Part shown: positions 55,732 through 63,900 of the stretch, piece after piece
Numbering within the stretch: position 1 is the stretch's first letter
How the letters are laid out: every line of letters begins with the position of its first letter
Source: JAEXOD01 sp043805435
Lineage (GTDB): Bacteria > Bacteroidota > Ignavibacteria > Ignavibacteriales > Melioribacteraceae
DNA: 64,000 nucleotides
NCBI GenBank assembly: GCA_043805435.1
Contig: JAZDHY010000111.1
Span: 1 to 64,000, forward strand
Reading direction: 5' to 3'
Notes under the pieces: model-generated
The model's database searches: none
Told to the model about the DNA's origin: nothing
The model's input: only the letters and a program-made list of their open reading frames with translations
Made by a program: the position numbers and the translations under genes

Positions 55732-56958
55732 TTAAATAGCCTTAATTATTTGTAACATTCTTGTTTTATTATTTGAATAAGCAATAGCATCGTCTTGTGA
55801 TATTTTTCTGTTTCTGTATAAACGCAGCAAGTCTTGTTCCATTGTTTGCATCCCTTGTTGAGCACCTTGGTTAATCATCATATAAATTTCGCTTGTATTG
55901 TTGTTTTTAATTGCAGCGCGAACCGATGGTGTCACAATAAGTACTTCTTTTGCAAGTGCACGTTTGCCATCTAGGCTGGGAACCAGTTTTTGACTTACTA
56001 CTGATATTAATACATCTGCTAATCTGTTTCTCACTCGCTCTTGTTCAACAGGATTTACTTCAGCAATTATTCTATCAATTGATTCTACTGCTGAAGAAGT
56101 GTGCAATGTTGAAAAAACTTTGTGACCTGTATCGGTTACTTCCAATGCTGCTAAAATAGTATCAGGATCACGCATTTCACCAATTACAATAATATCGGGA
56201 TCTTGACGCAGAGCCTGAATTACGCCTTCTTTAAATGAAAGTACGTCTCTGCCAACCTCTCTATGCCTAATTAAACAAGCGTTAGACTGGTGCACAAATT
56301 CGATTGGAGAAGCTATAATAACAACATGGGCGGGGTCGTATTTGTTATGATGATCGATAATGGAATCCAGTGTTGAGGATTTTCCCGAGCCTGTTATTCC
56401 TGTTATAAGAGATAACCCAAATTTTATATATTGATGACTCATTGATTGAATAGCAAAAGGATGAAATTCCAGAGACTCCAACAAACGAACATTTGCCGAA
56501 ATTGCACGCATGTTTAAAGCAATTGCGTCAAGGTCAAAATATGCATCTGCTCTAAAACGCACATCTTGATTAGCTTTTTCGTAGCGGAACGAATAACTGA
56601 AATCCAAATTTCTATTATTACGTAAATAATAACATTGATTTTGGTTAAGTATAGAAACTATTAATATATTTGCTTCGTCTTGCGTTAATTCGGGCAAATC
56701 GCGTACTCTTTCTTTTTTGCCAAAAATTCTAAACCATATAAATCCGCCGCAACCATACCCGCCAATTTCTACGTCCGAAGCTTGTCTGTCAATCATTAAT
56801 GATAAAATTTTATTGGCATACATAATAAGGCTTAACAACTGATTATTAGGTAGCTTTGTTATGTTGCTTATTACAAAATTAACTCGTTCGGGACCTAATA
56901 TGGTCTGTGGAATTTGTTTTGCAAAATTTGATAATATGTTTTTTACTTCACCAATCAT
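55732..56958 (-). CDS. PilT-like type IV pilus ATPase with degenerate Asp box
   Basis: 408 aa. The N-terminal PAS-like part reads 'ANKILSLMIDRQASDVEIGGYGCGGFIWFRIFGK', the usual PilT 'ASDLHI' region. The ATPase core has Walker A 'GITGSGKSST' (from Gly187, Lys193), Walker B 'IIVIGEMRDPDTILAAL' and the His box 'TGHKVFSTLHTSSAVESIDRII'. The normal Asp box 'EDPIEFVH' reads 'ASPIEFVH', replacing Glu-Asp by Ala-Ser. PilT powers pilus retraction. It could also act as an accessory ATPase (PilU-like). It is followed 3 bases later by the PilMN fusion. Confidence 0.9.
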   Translation of the reverse strand: MIGEVKNILSNFAKQIPQTILGPERVNFVISNITKLPNNQLLSLIMYANKILSLMIDRQASDVEIGGYGCGGFIWFRIFGKKERVRDLPELTQDEANILIVSILNQNQCYYLRNNRNLDFSYSFRYEKANQDVRFRADAYFDLDAIALNMRAISANVRLLESLEFHPFAIQSMSHQYIKFGLSLITGITGSGKSSTLDSIIDHHNKYDPAHVVIIASPIEFVHQSNACLIRHREVGRDVLSFKEGVIQALRQDPDIIVIGEMRDPDTILAALEVTDTGHKVFSTLHTSSAVESIDRIIAEVNPVEQERVRNRLADVLISVVSQKLVPSLDGKRALAKEVLIVTPSVRAAIKNNNTSEIYMMINQGAQQGMQTMEQDLLRLYRNRKISQDDAIAYSNNKTRMLQIIKAI

Positions 56959-57049
56959 AAGCTATATATAATATAAAAACTTTATTTTAATTTAAATAAT
57001 ATTTACTTAAAAAAGAATAAATAATCAAAAAAAGATAAATTAAATATTC

Positions 57050-58837
57050 CTATTCATCACTTGTAGCCGAAAATACCTCGGCTATTGAAGTATATCCTAA
57101 TACAACTTTTTCCAAACCTGCTTCGCGTAAGTTTAACGTACCATCGCGGCGTGCCTGCATTCTAACAGCTTCTTCATCAACATCATCACCCGATTTTACA
57201 ATAATTTCGCGAATTGCTTTTGTAAAATAAAGTGCTTCGTGTATAGCCAAACGTCCTTTATAACCGGAGTTATTACATTTTGGACAGCCAACCGGTTCGT
57301 AAATTTCATATTTATTCCATTCGTCAATGTTTAATCCGGCAGTTTTCATAAGTGCTTCATCAAATTGAGTGACTCGTTTTTTGCAGTCGCATAATCTGCG
57401 GATTAATCTTTGTGCAACAATAATATTAATTGCATAAGCAATAAGGAAAGGTTCAACCCCCATTTTGTATAAACGGGCAACGGCACTTGGGGCATCGTTT
57501 GTATGCAATGTGGAAAAAGTTAAGTGGCCTGTATTTGCCAGCTTTATTGCTGTTTCCGCTGTTTCTTTATCACGCATTTCACCTACAAGAACAATATCGG
57601 GGTCATGACGTAATATTGCACGGATTGCCTGCTCAAAATTCATTTTATAACCAATCTTTAACTGTCTTGCTCCTTCAATTACATATTCAACAGGGTCTTC
57701 TACGGTTAAAACATTTTTAGTTGGGTTAATTACCTGATATAAAGCTGCAACAAGCGTTGTACTTTTTCCGCTTCCAGTAGGGCCTGTTAATATAATCATT
57801 CCTTGAGGTTGATTTATTGCTCGCACAAATGCTTTTTGAGAATAACCGACCAACCCAAGTTTACCTAAATCTTTAATTACCTTTCTATCATCCAAAATAC
57901 GAATAACAATGCTTTCAAATTTATTTTTTAACTCGGTTCCAACCATAGGAAGCACGGATACACGAAAACGTATAATATGTCCGTCTATTTCCCTCTGAAT
58001 AAAACCGTCTTGTGCTTTTTCGCGTTCAAATCGGTCCATACCTTTAGAGCGATCTTTAACAACCGCCATTACTGCTTCGGGGAGTGTGTTTTCTTGAGTA
58101 TGCCAAAGAGCCAATTTCCCATCTACTCTAAAATGAATTTCTGTTTTATTACCGGATCGGGGGATCATATGAATATCGCTTACGCCTTTACGTACTCCTT
58201 CAACTAGTGCTCCTTCAATAAGATTAATTAATGCACTTTTATTAATTTCGGCATCCAATTCCTCTTCGTTTACTGCAGAATCGTCAATTTCGACATTAAT
58301 TTCTTCTGTCGATTCCTCAATTAATTTTAAAAATTCATTTTCGGGCGGAAATAACATGGAAATTAATTTATCATAATCTCTTTTTCGTAAATAAACAATT
58401 TCGTATTTTTTTGCATTTAACGTATATGCAATTTTAGTTAACGATTTATCGGTTGGGTCGGTTGCACCAAGTATAAGTTTCTCTTTAATCCTATCATCAT
58501 ACTTAAATGGGATAACTTTATGTTTTAATAAAATTTGTTTAACTTCATCTCCTTGAGAATTTATTAACTTTTTTATTTCCTCTTTCCTCGATTCTTCAAA
58601 AGTATCGGGTTGAATGTTTAATTCTTTAAAGGCATATAAAACCGCTACCTCGCGAAAAATTGCATCGTGGTCAAATCCTAAATCCTGAACAAGAATTTGG
58701 GCTAGGTTCCTTTTAATTTTCCCATTATCGGTCTGTTTAATATGTAATGCTTTTTCGAGTACTTTAATGTCAATTATTCCTTTTTTAAGGAGTAAATACC
58801 CAATTTTATCAGTCATTTCCAGTTGATTATCTATCAT
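57050..58837 (-). CDS. PilB/GspE assembly ATPase
   Basis: 595 aa. An N-terminal MshEN/GspE-N region ('MTDKIGYLLLKKGIIDIKVLEKALHIK...LAQILVQDLGF') comes first. The motor has Walker A 'GPTGSGKSTT' (from Gly352, Lys358), Asp box 'TVEDPVEYVIEGARQLKI', Walker B 'DIVLVGEMRDKETAETAI' and His box 'TGHLTFSTLHTNDAPSAVARL'. Near the C-terminus 'RRLCDCKKR' and 'GCPKCNNSGYKGR' supply the four zinc cysteines of the family. It drives pilin polymerisation at the inner membrane. It lies 3 bases after pilC. Confidence 0.95.
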   Translation of the reverse strand: MIDNQLEMTDKIGYLLLKKGIIDIKVLEKALHIKQTDNGKIKRNLAQILVQDLGFDHDAIFREVAVLYAFKELNIQPDTFEESRKEEIKKLINSQGDEVKQILLKHKVIPFKYDDRIKEKLILGATDPTDKSLTKIAYTLNAKKYEIVYLRKRDYDKLISMLFPPENEFLKLIEESTEEINVEIDDSAVNEEELDAEINKSALINLIEGALVEGVRKGVSDIHMIPRSGNKTEIHFRVDGKLALWHTQENTLPEAVMAVVKDRSKGMDRFEREKAQDGFIQREIDGHIIRFRVSVLPMVGTELKNKFESIVIRILDDRKVIKDLGKLGLVGYSQKAFVRAINQPQGMIILTGPTGSGKSTTLVAALYQVINPTKNVLTVEDPVEYVIEGARQLKIGYKMNFEQAIRAILRHDPDIVLVGEMRDKETAETAIKLANTGHLTFSTLHTNDAPSAVARLYKMGVEPFLIAYAINIIVAQRLIRRLCDCKKRVTQFDEALMKTAGLNIDEWNKYEIYEPVGCPKCNNSGYKGRLAIHEALYFTKAIREIIVKSGDDVDEEAVRMQARRDGTLNLREAGLEKVVLGYTSIAEVFSATSDE

Positions 58838-58840
58838 ATT

Positions 58841-60208
58841 TTACCAGAAGAAATAATTTAATAATATGTGCACGCTTGGTGGTTTTGGACTAATTGTAGC
58901 TGTTTCGGCAGAAACAAGGGTTAAACCAATCATAACAATCATTATAACCATTGCAATTGCAACTTGTATCAATTCGATAACATTTTTTAATCTAAAAACG
59001 GTTTCACTTTCATAATAATTAGCTAATTGTTTTGCGGTGTTTTTTATTGTACCTGTTTCTTCTCCGCTATGAAATCTTGAGAGTGCCGTATCAGTAAATA
59101 CACCTGTAGCTTCAAATGCTTCTGTTATTCCTGTACCTTTTTTAATCATAAGTGGAATTGCAACAGATTTGATTTGGTGTTCAAAATATGTATTTCCTAC
59201 TGCTTCGGCTGCAATTTTAATTGGTTCAATGCTTTCGGCAGAACCGCTATACAGGGTATAAAATACACGACAAAATACTTCTATTAATGTTTTATGAACA
59301 AGTGAACCCATGATTGGAATTTTTAACATAAACTTATCAATTAAAAAAGACCCTCTTTTAGTTTTGCTCCATCTCCAAAAAATAATTGGAGGTATAATAA
59401 AAAACGCACCTACCAACAATGTGTTATTCATTAAAAAATCGCTAAAACCTAAAGTTGCCGCAGTCATTGGAGGCAGCTCGATTTTAAATTTAACAAACAA
59501 TTTTGCTGTCTCCGGAAAAATATAACCCACATAAAAAAGAACAGCCAAAAATAAAACAAATAAAGTAACCATTGGGGTAATTAAAGCACTTCTTAAATCT
59601 TTTTTGAATTGTTGTTGTCTTTCAAGAAATTTGGCAGTAGCTCTGTAAATTTCGGCCATATTACCGCTTTTGGAAGCTAAACCAAGCATATATGCGGTAA
59701 ATTTTCCAAAAACATTTTGATAACGCAAAAATACCTCTTCGCTATCACCACCTTTTTTTAAATCGTTGTTTATTTGTTTTAACGTCTCTTTTAATGTTTT
59801 GTTTTGAATATCATTAATTAACAAGGTTATTATTTCATTAAACGGCAATTTTTGGTCTAATAATTCCGCACTGATTTTAACATAGGCCACCACGTCCTGC
59901 ATTGGGGGTTTCATACTAAAATCTAATAATTTTTTATGGATAGAAATTACATTATAACCTAATTTTGTTAATGCTTTAGCAACTTCATCTTTTGAGTAAG
60001 CTCGTTGTTCTCCAACAATCGGCTTTTCATTTCCTTTACGGATTTTGTAAATATATGCTGCTTTTTTTTCTATAGATTTAATTGTTAAAGAGTGTTTTTT
60101 TGCAAGAGAAATTACCTTCTTTTTACCTTCAGAAGTACTGACGGCGTTTACCATTCCGCTTATTATTTGGCCGTTTTGTTTAACTGCATTAAATCTAAGT
60201 TCAATCAT
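58841..60208 (-). CDS. PilC/GspF inner-membrane platform protein
   Basis: 455 aa. Two GspF repeats are visible, each with a cytoplasmic helical part ('VAYVKISAELLDQKLPFNEIITLLI' and 'VHKTLIEVFCRVFYTLYSGSAESIEPIKIA') and hydrophobic helices ('MVTLFVLFLAVLFYVGYIF', 'LLVGAFFIIPPIIFWRW', 'ELIQVAIAMVIMIVMIGLTLV'). An N-terminal ~95-residue extension precedes repeat 1 ('FNAVKQNGQIISGMVNAVSTSEGKKKV'). The protein couples PilB rotation to pilin extraction. AGAGG lies 7 bases before the ATG. A terminator-like hairpin sits between the pilin genes and this start. Confidence 0.93.
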   Translation of the reverse strand: MIELRFNAVKQNGQIISGMVNAVSTSEGKKKVISLAKKHSLTIKSIEKKAAYIYKIRKGNEKPIVGEQRAYSKDEVAKALTKLGYNVISIHKKLLDFSMKPPMQDVVAYVKISAELLDQKLPFNEIITLLINDIQNKTLKETLKQINNDLKKGGDSEEVFLRYQNVFGKFTAYMLGLASKSGNMAEIYRATAKFLERQQQFKKDLRSALITPMVTLFVLFLAVLFYVGYIFPETAKLFVKFKIELPPMTAATLGFSDFLMNNTLLVGAFFIIPPIIFWRWSKTKRGSFLIDKFMLKIPIMGSLVHKTLIEVFCRVFYTLYSGSAESIEPIKIAAEAVGNTYFEHQIKSVAIPLMIKKGTGITEAFEATGVFTDTALSRFHSGEETGTIKNTAKQLANYYESETVFRLKNVIELIQVAIAMVIMIVMIGLTLVSAETATISPKPPSVHILLNYFFW

Positions 60209-60230
60209 TTTTGCCTCTTTAAATATAAAA

Positions 60231-60256
60231 AAGCTGGTAATTTGTATTACCAGCTT
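60231..60256 (-). terminator. Intrinsic terminator between pilin-like genes and pilC
   Basis: Arms AAGCTGGTAAT (60231-60241) and ATTACCAGCTT (60246-60256) pair perfectly around a 4-base loop. Read in the gene direction, the stem ends in TTTTTTATATTT. It lies 31 bases after the pilin stop and 23 bases before the pilC start, so it probably limits transcription of pilC and later genes. Confidence 0.85.
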
Positions 60257-60286
60257 AAATATACTAAATATTTTGTAAATTTAATA

Positions 60287-60670
60287 TTAATTAGTTATAG
60301 CTGTTGTAACATTTGATGGAGAAACCGTCATTGTAACATTTACAGAATCTGCTCCGTCATTACCAATTTCGTTACCTAAACCAACAATAGAAACTTCTTG
60401 ATCAGCTACGGTAGCTGTGTAAGAACCGTTTGGATTTGCAGCTAAGTTGCCAGGAATTGTCCAACCTGTGAATGAATTACCGCCACCACCTAGTGCTTGT
60501 GGTTTTCTGTAGTATTGTTGAGCATTAGAAGCCAAATTTGTTAAATCGCTAATAACTGCATCTCTGTTAGCTTGTGAGCTGCTTGCTGTAAATACGTTGA
60601 TTCCAACTACAACAGCGATACCTACTATGATAACGCCTAATACGATGAGTAATAATTGTTGTTGACCCAT
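60287..60670 (-). CDS. Atypical pilin-like protein 1
   Basis: 127 aa. The N-terminus is MGQQQLLLIVLGVIIVGIAV, a long hydrophobic helix that starts at residue 4-5, then a globular C-terminal domain of ~95 residues. A pilin fold would give this shape, but the usual leader and the F-T-x-x-E motif are missing: cleavage after Gly2 would leave Q-Q-Q-L-L, with Leu at position 5. The later block 'LTNLASNAQQYYRKPQALGGGGNSFTGWTIP' is shared with the paralogue at 60873-61262. AGGAG lies ~9 bases before the ATG. It is probably the major or minor subunit of the pilus encoded by the genes just downstream. No family name is recognised. Confidence 0.75.
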   Translation of the reverse strand: MGQQQLLLIVLGVIIVGIAVVVGINVFTASSSQANRDAVISDLTNLASNAQQYYRKPQALGGGGNSFTGWTIPGNLAANPNGSYTATVADQEVSIVGLGNEIGNDGADSVNVTMTVSPSNVTTAITN

Positions 60671-60872
60671 TTTAAGATACTCCTGATTTGTTATAATGTT
60701 TTTTGGTTGTTTATTTTCAATTTATTAAAGAACTGTTTATAGTACATAAATAATTGTGCCAAAGTAAAAATTGCCTTTTTTTGGCATATCTGAGCTTATA
60801 TGCTTAAAAATTTAATTTTTTGTGCCAATATGAAAAGAACGGGTGTAACTATTACATGTAAAAATAACTACT

Positions 60873-61262
60873 TTAATTCAAAATGGTAACTTGAAACGAA
60901 CGAGCTAAAATTTCTACCTTAACCGATACGGAATCACCTGCTGTTACTTCTTCATTACCAATGGCTGTAATTTCAATAGAAGTAGCCGGAGCTGAATTTT
61001 CTGTTATTTCATACCTTCCATTGGAAGTAACACGTAATTCGGCAGGAATCTGCCAGCCGGCAAAACTTCTTCCGCCGCCACCCATTGCAAGCGGTCTGGA
61101 ATAATACTGTTGTGCTAATGTAGATAGGTTCATACATTCACTAATAAGATTATCCCGTTTGGTGGTAATGGCGTTTGAACTAAATAACTGTATTCCAAGT
61201 ATTATTGCTAGGCCGACAATCAGTATTCCTAAAACTATTAATAAAAGTTGCTGCTGTCCCAC
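60873..61262 (-). CDS. Atypical pilin-like protein 2
   Basis: 129 aa from the GTG at 61262. An open frame runs 51 bases further to 61313, but AGAGGA lies 5 bases before the GTG, and the GTG start gives VGQQQLLLIVLGILIVGLAI, matching the start of pilin-like protein 1. It shares 'AQQYYSRPLAMGGGGRSFAGWQIP' with that protein and diverges elsewhere, including one Cys in 'SECMNLSTLAQQYY'. A sigma-54 promoter motif lies directly upstream with a ~24-base leader. It is the first gene of the pilus run. The length and single helix suit a small pilin. Confidence 0.75.
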   Translation of the reverse strand: MGQQQLLLIVLGILIVGLAIILGIQLFSSNAITTKRDNLISECMNLSTLAQQYYSRPLAMGGGGRSFAGWQIPAELRVTSNGRYEITENSAPATSIEITAIGNEEVTAGDSVSVKVEILARSFQVTILN

Positions 61263-61295
61263 TTGGGTCCTCTTTTTACTTGTTTCTGTATAATT

Positions 61296-61314
61296 AAGCA
61301 AAAATTGAACCAAA
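61296..61314 (-). promoter_or_regulatory. Sigma-54 promoter of the pilin-like genes
   Basis: On the reverse strand the sequence reads TTTTGGTTCAATTTTTGCTT. It matches the -24/-12 consensus TTGGCAC-N5-TTGCA at TTGG, C and TTGC, with the exact GG-N10-GC spacing (GG at 61311-61310, GC at 61299-61298). Transcription would start near 61286, about 24 bases before the GTG and just ahead of its ribosome site. Confidence 0.7.
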
Positions 61315-61988
61315 ATAATGTACGTCCGGCAATTGTCTGAAGGGTCAATTTAAAATGGAGATATTAAATTAATGAAGGTTTTTAGCAAATATAAGCATAT
61401 ACTCAATAGTAAATCTTTTAAGGATGGGTTTTATTAGCAAAAAATGCTTAAAAATAGATATTCTATTACGCAGTAAAGTTGCCTGTGAATGTAAAAATAA
61501 TTCCCCAAAATTAATTATTCAACACAATATACTTAATTTGGCGGAAAAATTTTAGGCAAGAGGAGTATAAATTTGGGACGCTCATGTAAAATTCAAAACG
61601 GTTCGAGTATTTCTTAATTATGTTAAATTATTGAAAATAAGGCACTTACATCCCAAAGGTTTGTGTGTAAATTATTCTCGAATTGATAATATGCGTAAGT
61701 TAATTCTAAAAGCAAAAATAAAACCACAATTAATTTGTCTATTTCTTGTGTTGGGAGAATAAAAATAACAAGAATATTTGTGTATTAAAAAAAATTCGGT
61801 TTGAATAATTAAAAAATCAAATTCGTGTTTAGAAATTTAAAATATTAACAAACGATTTAATATTTAACACTTAATTGGTACAAATATTTGAACATTTTTA
61901 GCTGGATAATAATGCAGAATTGTTTTCAGATCATTCTAAAAAACAACCTTAAATTATAAAAGGTAAAAGTTACATGTAAAAAAAGGAA

Positions 61989-62006
61989 ATGCGGTATTAA
62001 CCGCAT
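61989..62006 (-). terminator. Intrinsic terminator after aspS
   Basis: Arms ATGCGGT (61989-61995) and ACCGCAT (62000-62006) pair around a 4-base loop. In the aspS direction the stem is followed by TTCC and a run of seven T. It lies 11 bases after the aspS stop. Confidence 0.8.
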
Positions 62007-62017
62007 CTCTAAAATAA

Positions 62018-63784
62018 TTATCTTAATCTTATATGTAAATCCTTTAATTGGATATCGTCAACAAAAGAAGGGCAGTCGTCCATTAAAGATGAACCGCTTG
62101 ATGTTTTTGGGAAAGCCATTACATCACGTATTGAAGATTCACCTGCAAAAAGCATTACAAGTCGATCTAAGCCAAAAGCAATTCCACCATGAGGAGGAGC
62201 ACCAAACTTAAAAGCATTTAATATTTGACCAAATTTTTCTTCTGCGTCTTCCGATGAAATTCCTAAAGCTTTAAACATAATTTTTTGTAATTCGGCATCA
62301 TGAATTCTAATACTGCCGCCGGCAATCTCATTTCCGTTTAATACAAGGTCATAGGCTCGTGCCTTAACTCTTGCAGGGTCTGATTCCATATATTGTATGT
62401 CATCAATATCAGGTGATGTAAAAGGGTGATGCATGGCATAAAAACGTTTTGTGTCTTCATCCCATTCAAATAAAGGAAATTCAGTTACCCAAAGTAACGC
62501 AGGAATGTCATTATCCGGAATAATATTCATTCTTTTTGCCATTTCCAAACGTAAGTTACCCATAATGGTAAGAGTTTTTAATTTTGGACCTGAAAGAATA
62601 AATACTAAGTCACCAACTTTTGCATTTGTTTGTTTTATAATATTTTGTTTTTCTTCATCGGTCAAAAACTTAGCAATTGGTGCATCAAGACCATCTTCTT
62701 TAACACGCATCCAAATTAATCCGCCCGCACCCATTTTTTTAACAAAATCCGTTAATCCGTCTAACTGATTACGAGTATATTCGCCGCAGCCTTCTGCTAA
62801 TAAAGAAGTAATAATGCCTTTATTTTCAACTGCTTCTTTAAAGACTCTAAATTCGGAATTAGCAAATACATTATTTAAAGTAACCATTTCCAAGTCGAAT
62901 TTTAAATTTGGTTTGTCACTTCCGTATTTTTCCATAGCTTCACTAAACGGTAATCGCTTAAGAGGTAAAGGTAAATCGTAATTTTTTATTTCTTTATAAA
63001 ACCTCTTCATCAAACCTTCAACAATTTCATAAATATCTTCTGTATCAACAAAAGACATTTCAACATCAATTTGAGTGAATTCAGGTTGTCTGTCTGCTCG
63101 TAAATCTTCATCGCGGAAACATTTAACAATTTGAAAATATCTATCTAAACCCGAAACCATCAATAATTGTTTATATTGTTGCGGTGATTGTGGTAAAGCA
63201 TAAAATTTGCCTTTATGTAACCTGCTTGGTACAAGAAAATCGCGAGCACCTTCGGGTGTACTTTTCATTAATACCGGAGTTTCAATTTCCAGAAATGAAT
63301 TTTCGTCAAAATACTTGCGCGAAATTTGACAAACTTTATGACGCATGAGCATGTTATTTTGCATTTTGCTTCTGCGTAGATCAAGATAACGATATTTTAA
63401 TCTTAAATCTTCGTTTACATCAATATCGTCTTTAATTTGAAACGGGGGAGTAACAGCGTGATTAAGAATAGTTATTTTTTCCACCATCACATCAATAAAA
63501 CCGGTAGTTAACTGAATATTTTCAGTGCCGTCCGGTCTTTTTCTAACCTTCCCTTCAATTGAAATTACAAACTCAGAGCGTAAATCCTTTGAATTTTCGT
63601 GAGCTTGCAAATTAAAAGTCGGTTCAAATACAATTTGGGTAATTCCGTACCTATCGCGTAAATCAATAAATGTTACGCCACCTAAATCCCGGCGATTATC
63701 AACCCAGCCGTTTAATACAACTGCTTCTCCAATATGAAGTTCGCTTAACTCTCCACACGTGTGGGTTCTTTTTTTGAATTTCAT
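62018..63784 (-). CDS. aspS: Aspartyl-tRNA synthetase
   Basis: 588 aa from the ATG at 63784. The open frame extends to 63850, but the family N-terminus 'MKFKKRTHTCGELSELHIGEAVVLNGWVDNRRDLGGVTFIDLRDRYG' begins here. It charges tRNA-Asp. The anticodon-binding OB domain comes first. Class II motifs follow: 'FLEIETPVLMKSTPEGARDFLVPSR' (motif 2 region with 'CFRDEDLRADRQPEFTQIDVEMSF') and 'GGIAFGLDRLVMLFAGESSIRDVMAFPK' (motif 3). The central GAD insert ('DLPLPLKRLPFSEAMEKYGSDKPN') marks the bacterial type. Whether it charges only tRNA-Asp or also tRNA-Asn cannot be told here. It is divergent from the dihydroorotase-like gene. Confidence 0.96.
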   Translation of the reverse strand: MKFKKRTHTCGELSELHIGEAVVLNGWVDNRRDLGGVTFIDLRDRYGITQIVFEPTFNLQAHENSKDLRSEFVISIEGKVRKRPDGTENIQLTTGFIDVMVEKITILNHAVTPPFQIKDDIDVNEDLRLKYRYLDLRRSKMQNNMLMRHKVCQISRKYFDENSFLEIETPVLMKSTPEGARDFLVPSRLHKGKFYALPQSPQQYKQLLMVSGLDRYFQIVKCFRDEDLRADRQPEFTQIDVEMSFVDTEDIYEIVEGLMKRFYKEIKNYDLPLPLKRLPFSEAMEKYGSDKPNLKFDLEMVTLNNVFANSEFRVFKEAVENKGIITSLLAEGCGEYTRNQLDGLTDFVKKMGAGGLIWMRVKEDGLDAPIAKFLTDEEKQNIIKQTNAKVGDLVFILSGPKLKTLTIMGNLRLEMAKRMNIIPDNDIPALLWVTEFPLFEWDEDTKRFYAMHHPFTSPDIDDIQYMESDPARVKARAYDLVLNGNEIAGGSIRIHDAELQKIMFKALGISSEDAEEKFGQILNAFKFGAPPHGGIAFGLDRLVMLFAGESSIRDVMAFPKTSSGSSLMDDCPSFVDDIQLKDLHIRLR

Positions 63785-63900
63785 CGTAATCTTGATCCAT
63801 GAATTTTTAAAGTTAACCTGCAAATTACGGAAAAAATATTTGTTAAACAATGCATATGTAAGGTATTTTTGTTATATTAATGCATAATTATGGAATGTTT

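Larger units (their letters stand above)
61263..62017. other. Intergenic region upstream of pilin-like genes
   Basis: About 750 bases between aspS and the first pilin-like gene, both on the reverse strand. It holds the sigma-54 promoter (61296-61314) and the aspS terminator (61989-62006). I see no gene in the remaining ~650 bases. An NtrC-type regulator would need upstream binding sites here, but I could not identify a repeated palindrome with confidence. Confidence 0.55.

Noticed and set aside
61263..61313. 17-residue leader on pilin-like protein 2 from the ATG at 61313
   Set aside because: The GTG at 61262 has an ideal AGAGGA site and matches the paralogue start; the ATG lies inside the sigma-54 promoter, upstream of the predicted transcript start.
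61573..61617. Fourteen-codon frame (TTG start) behind a strong AGAGGAG site
   Set aside because: Too short and without context to call a gene; possibly a relic or a chance ribosome-site match.
63785..63850. 22-residue extension of aspS
   Set aside because: The family N-terminus begins at 63784; the extension has no similarity to the OB domain.
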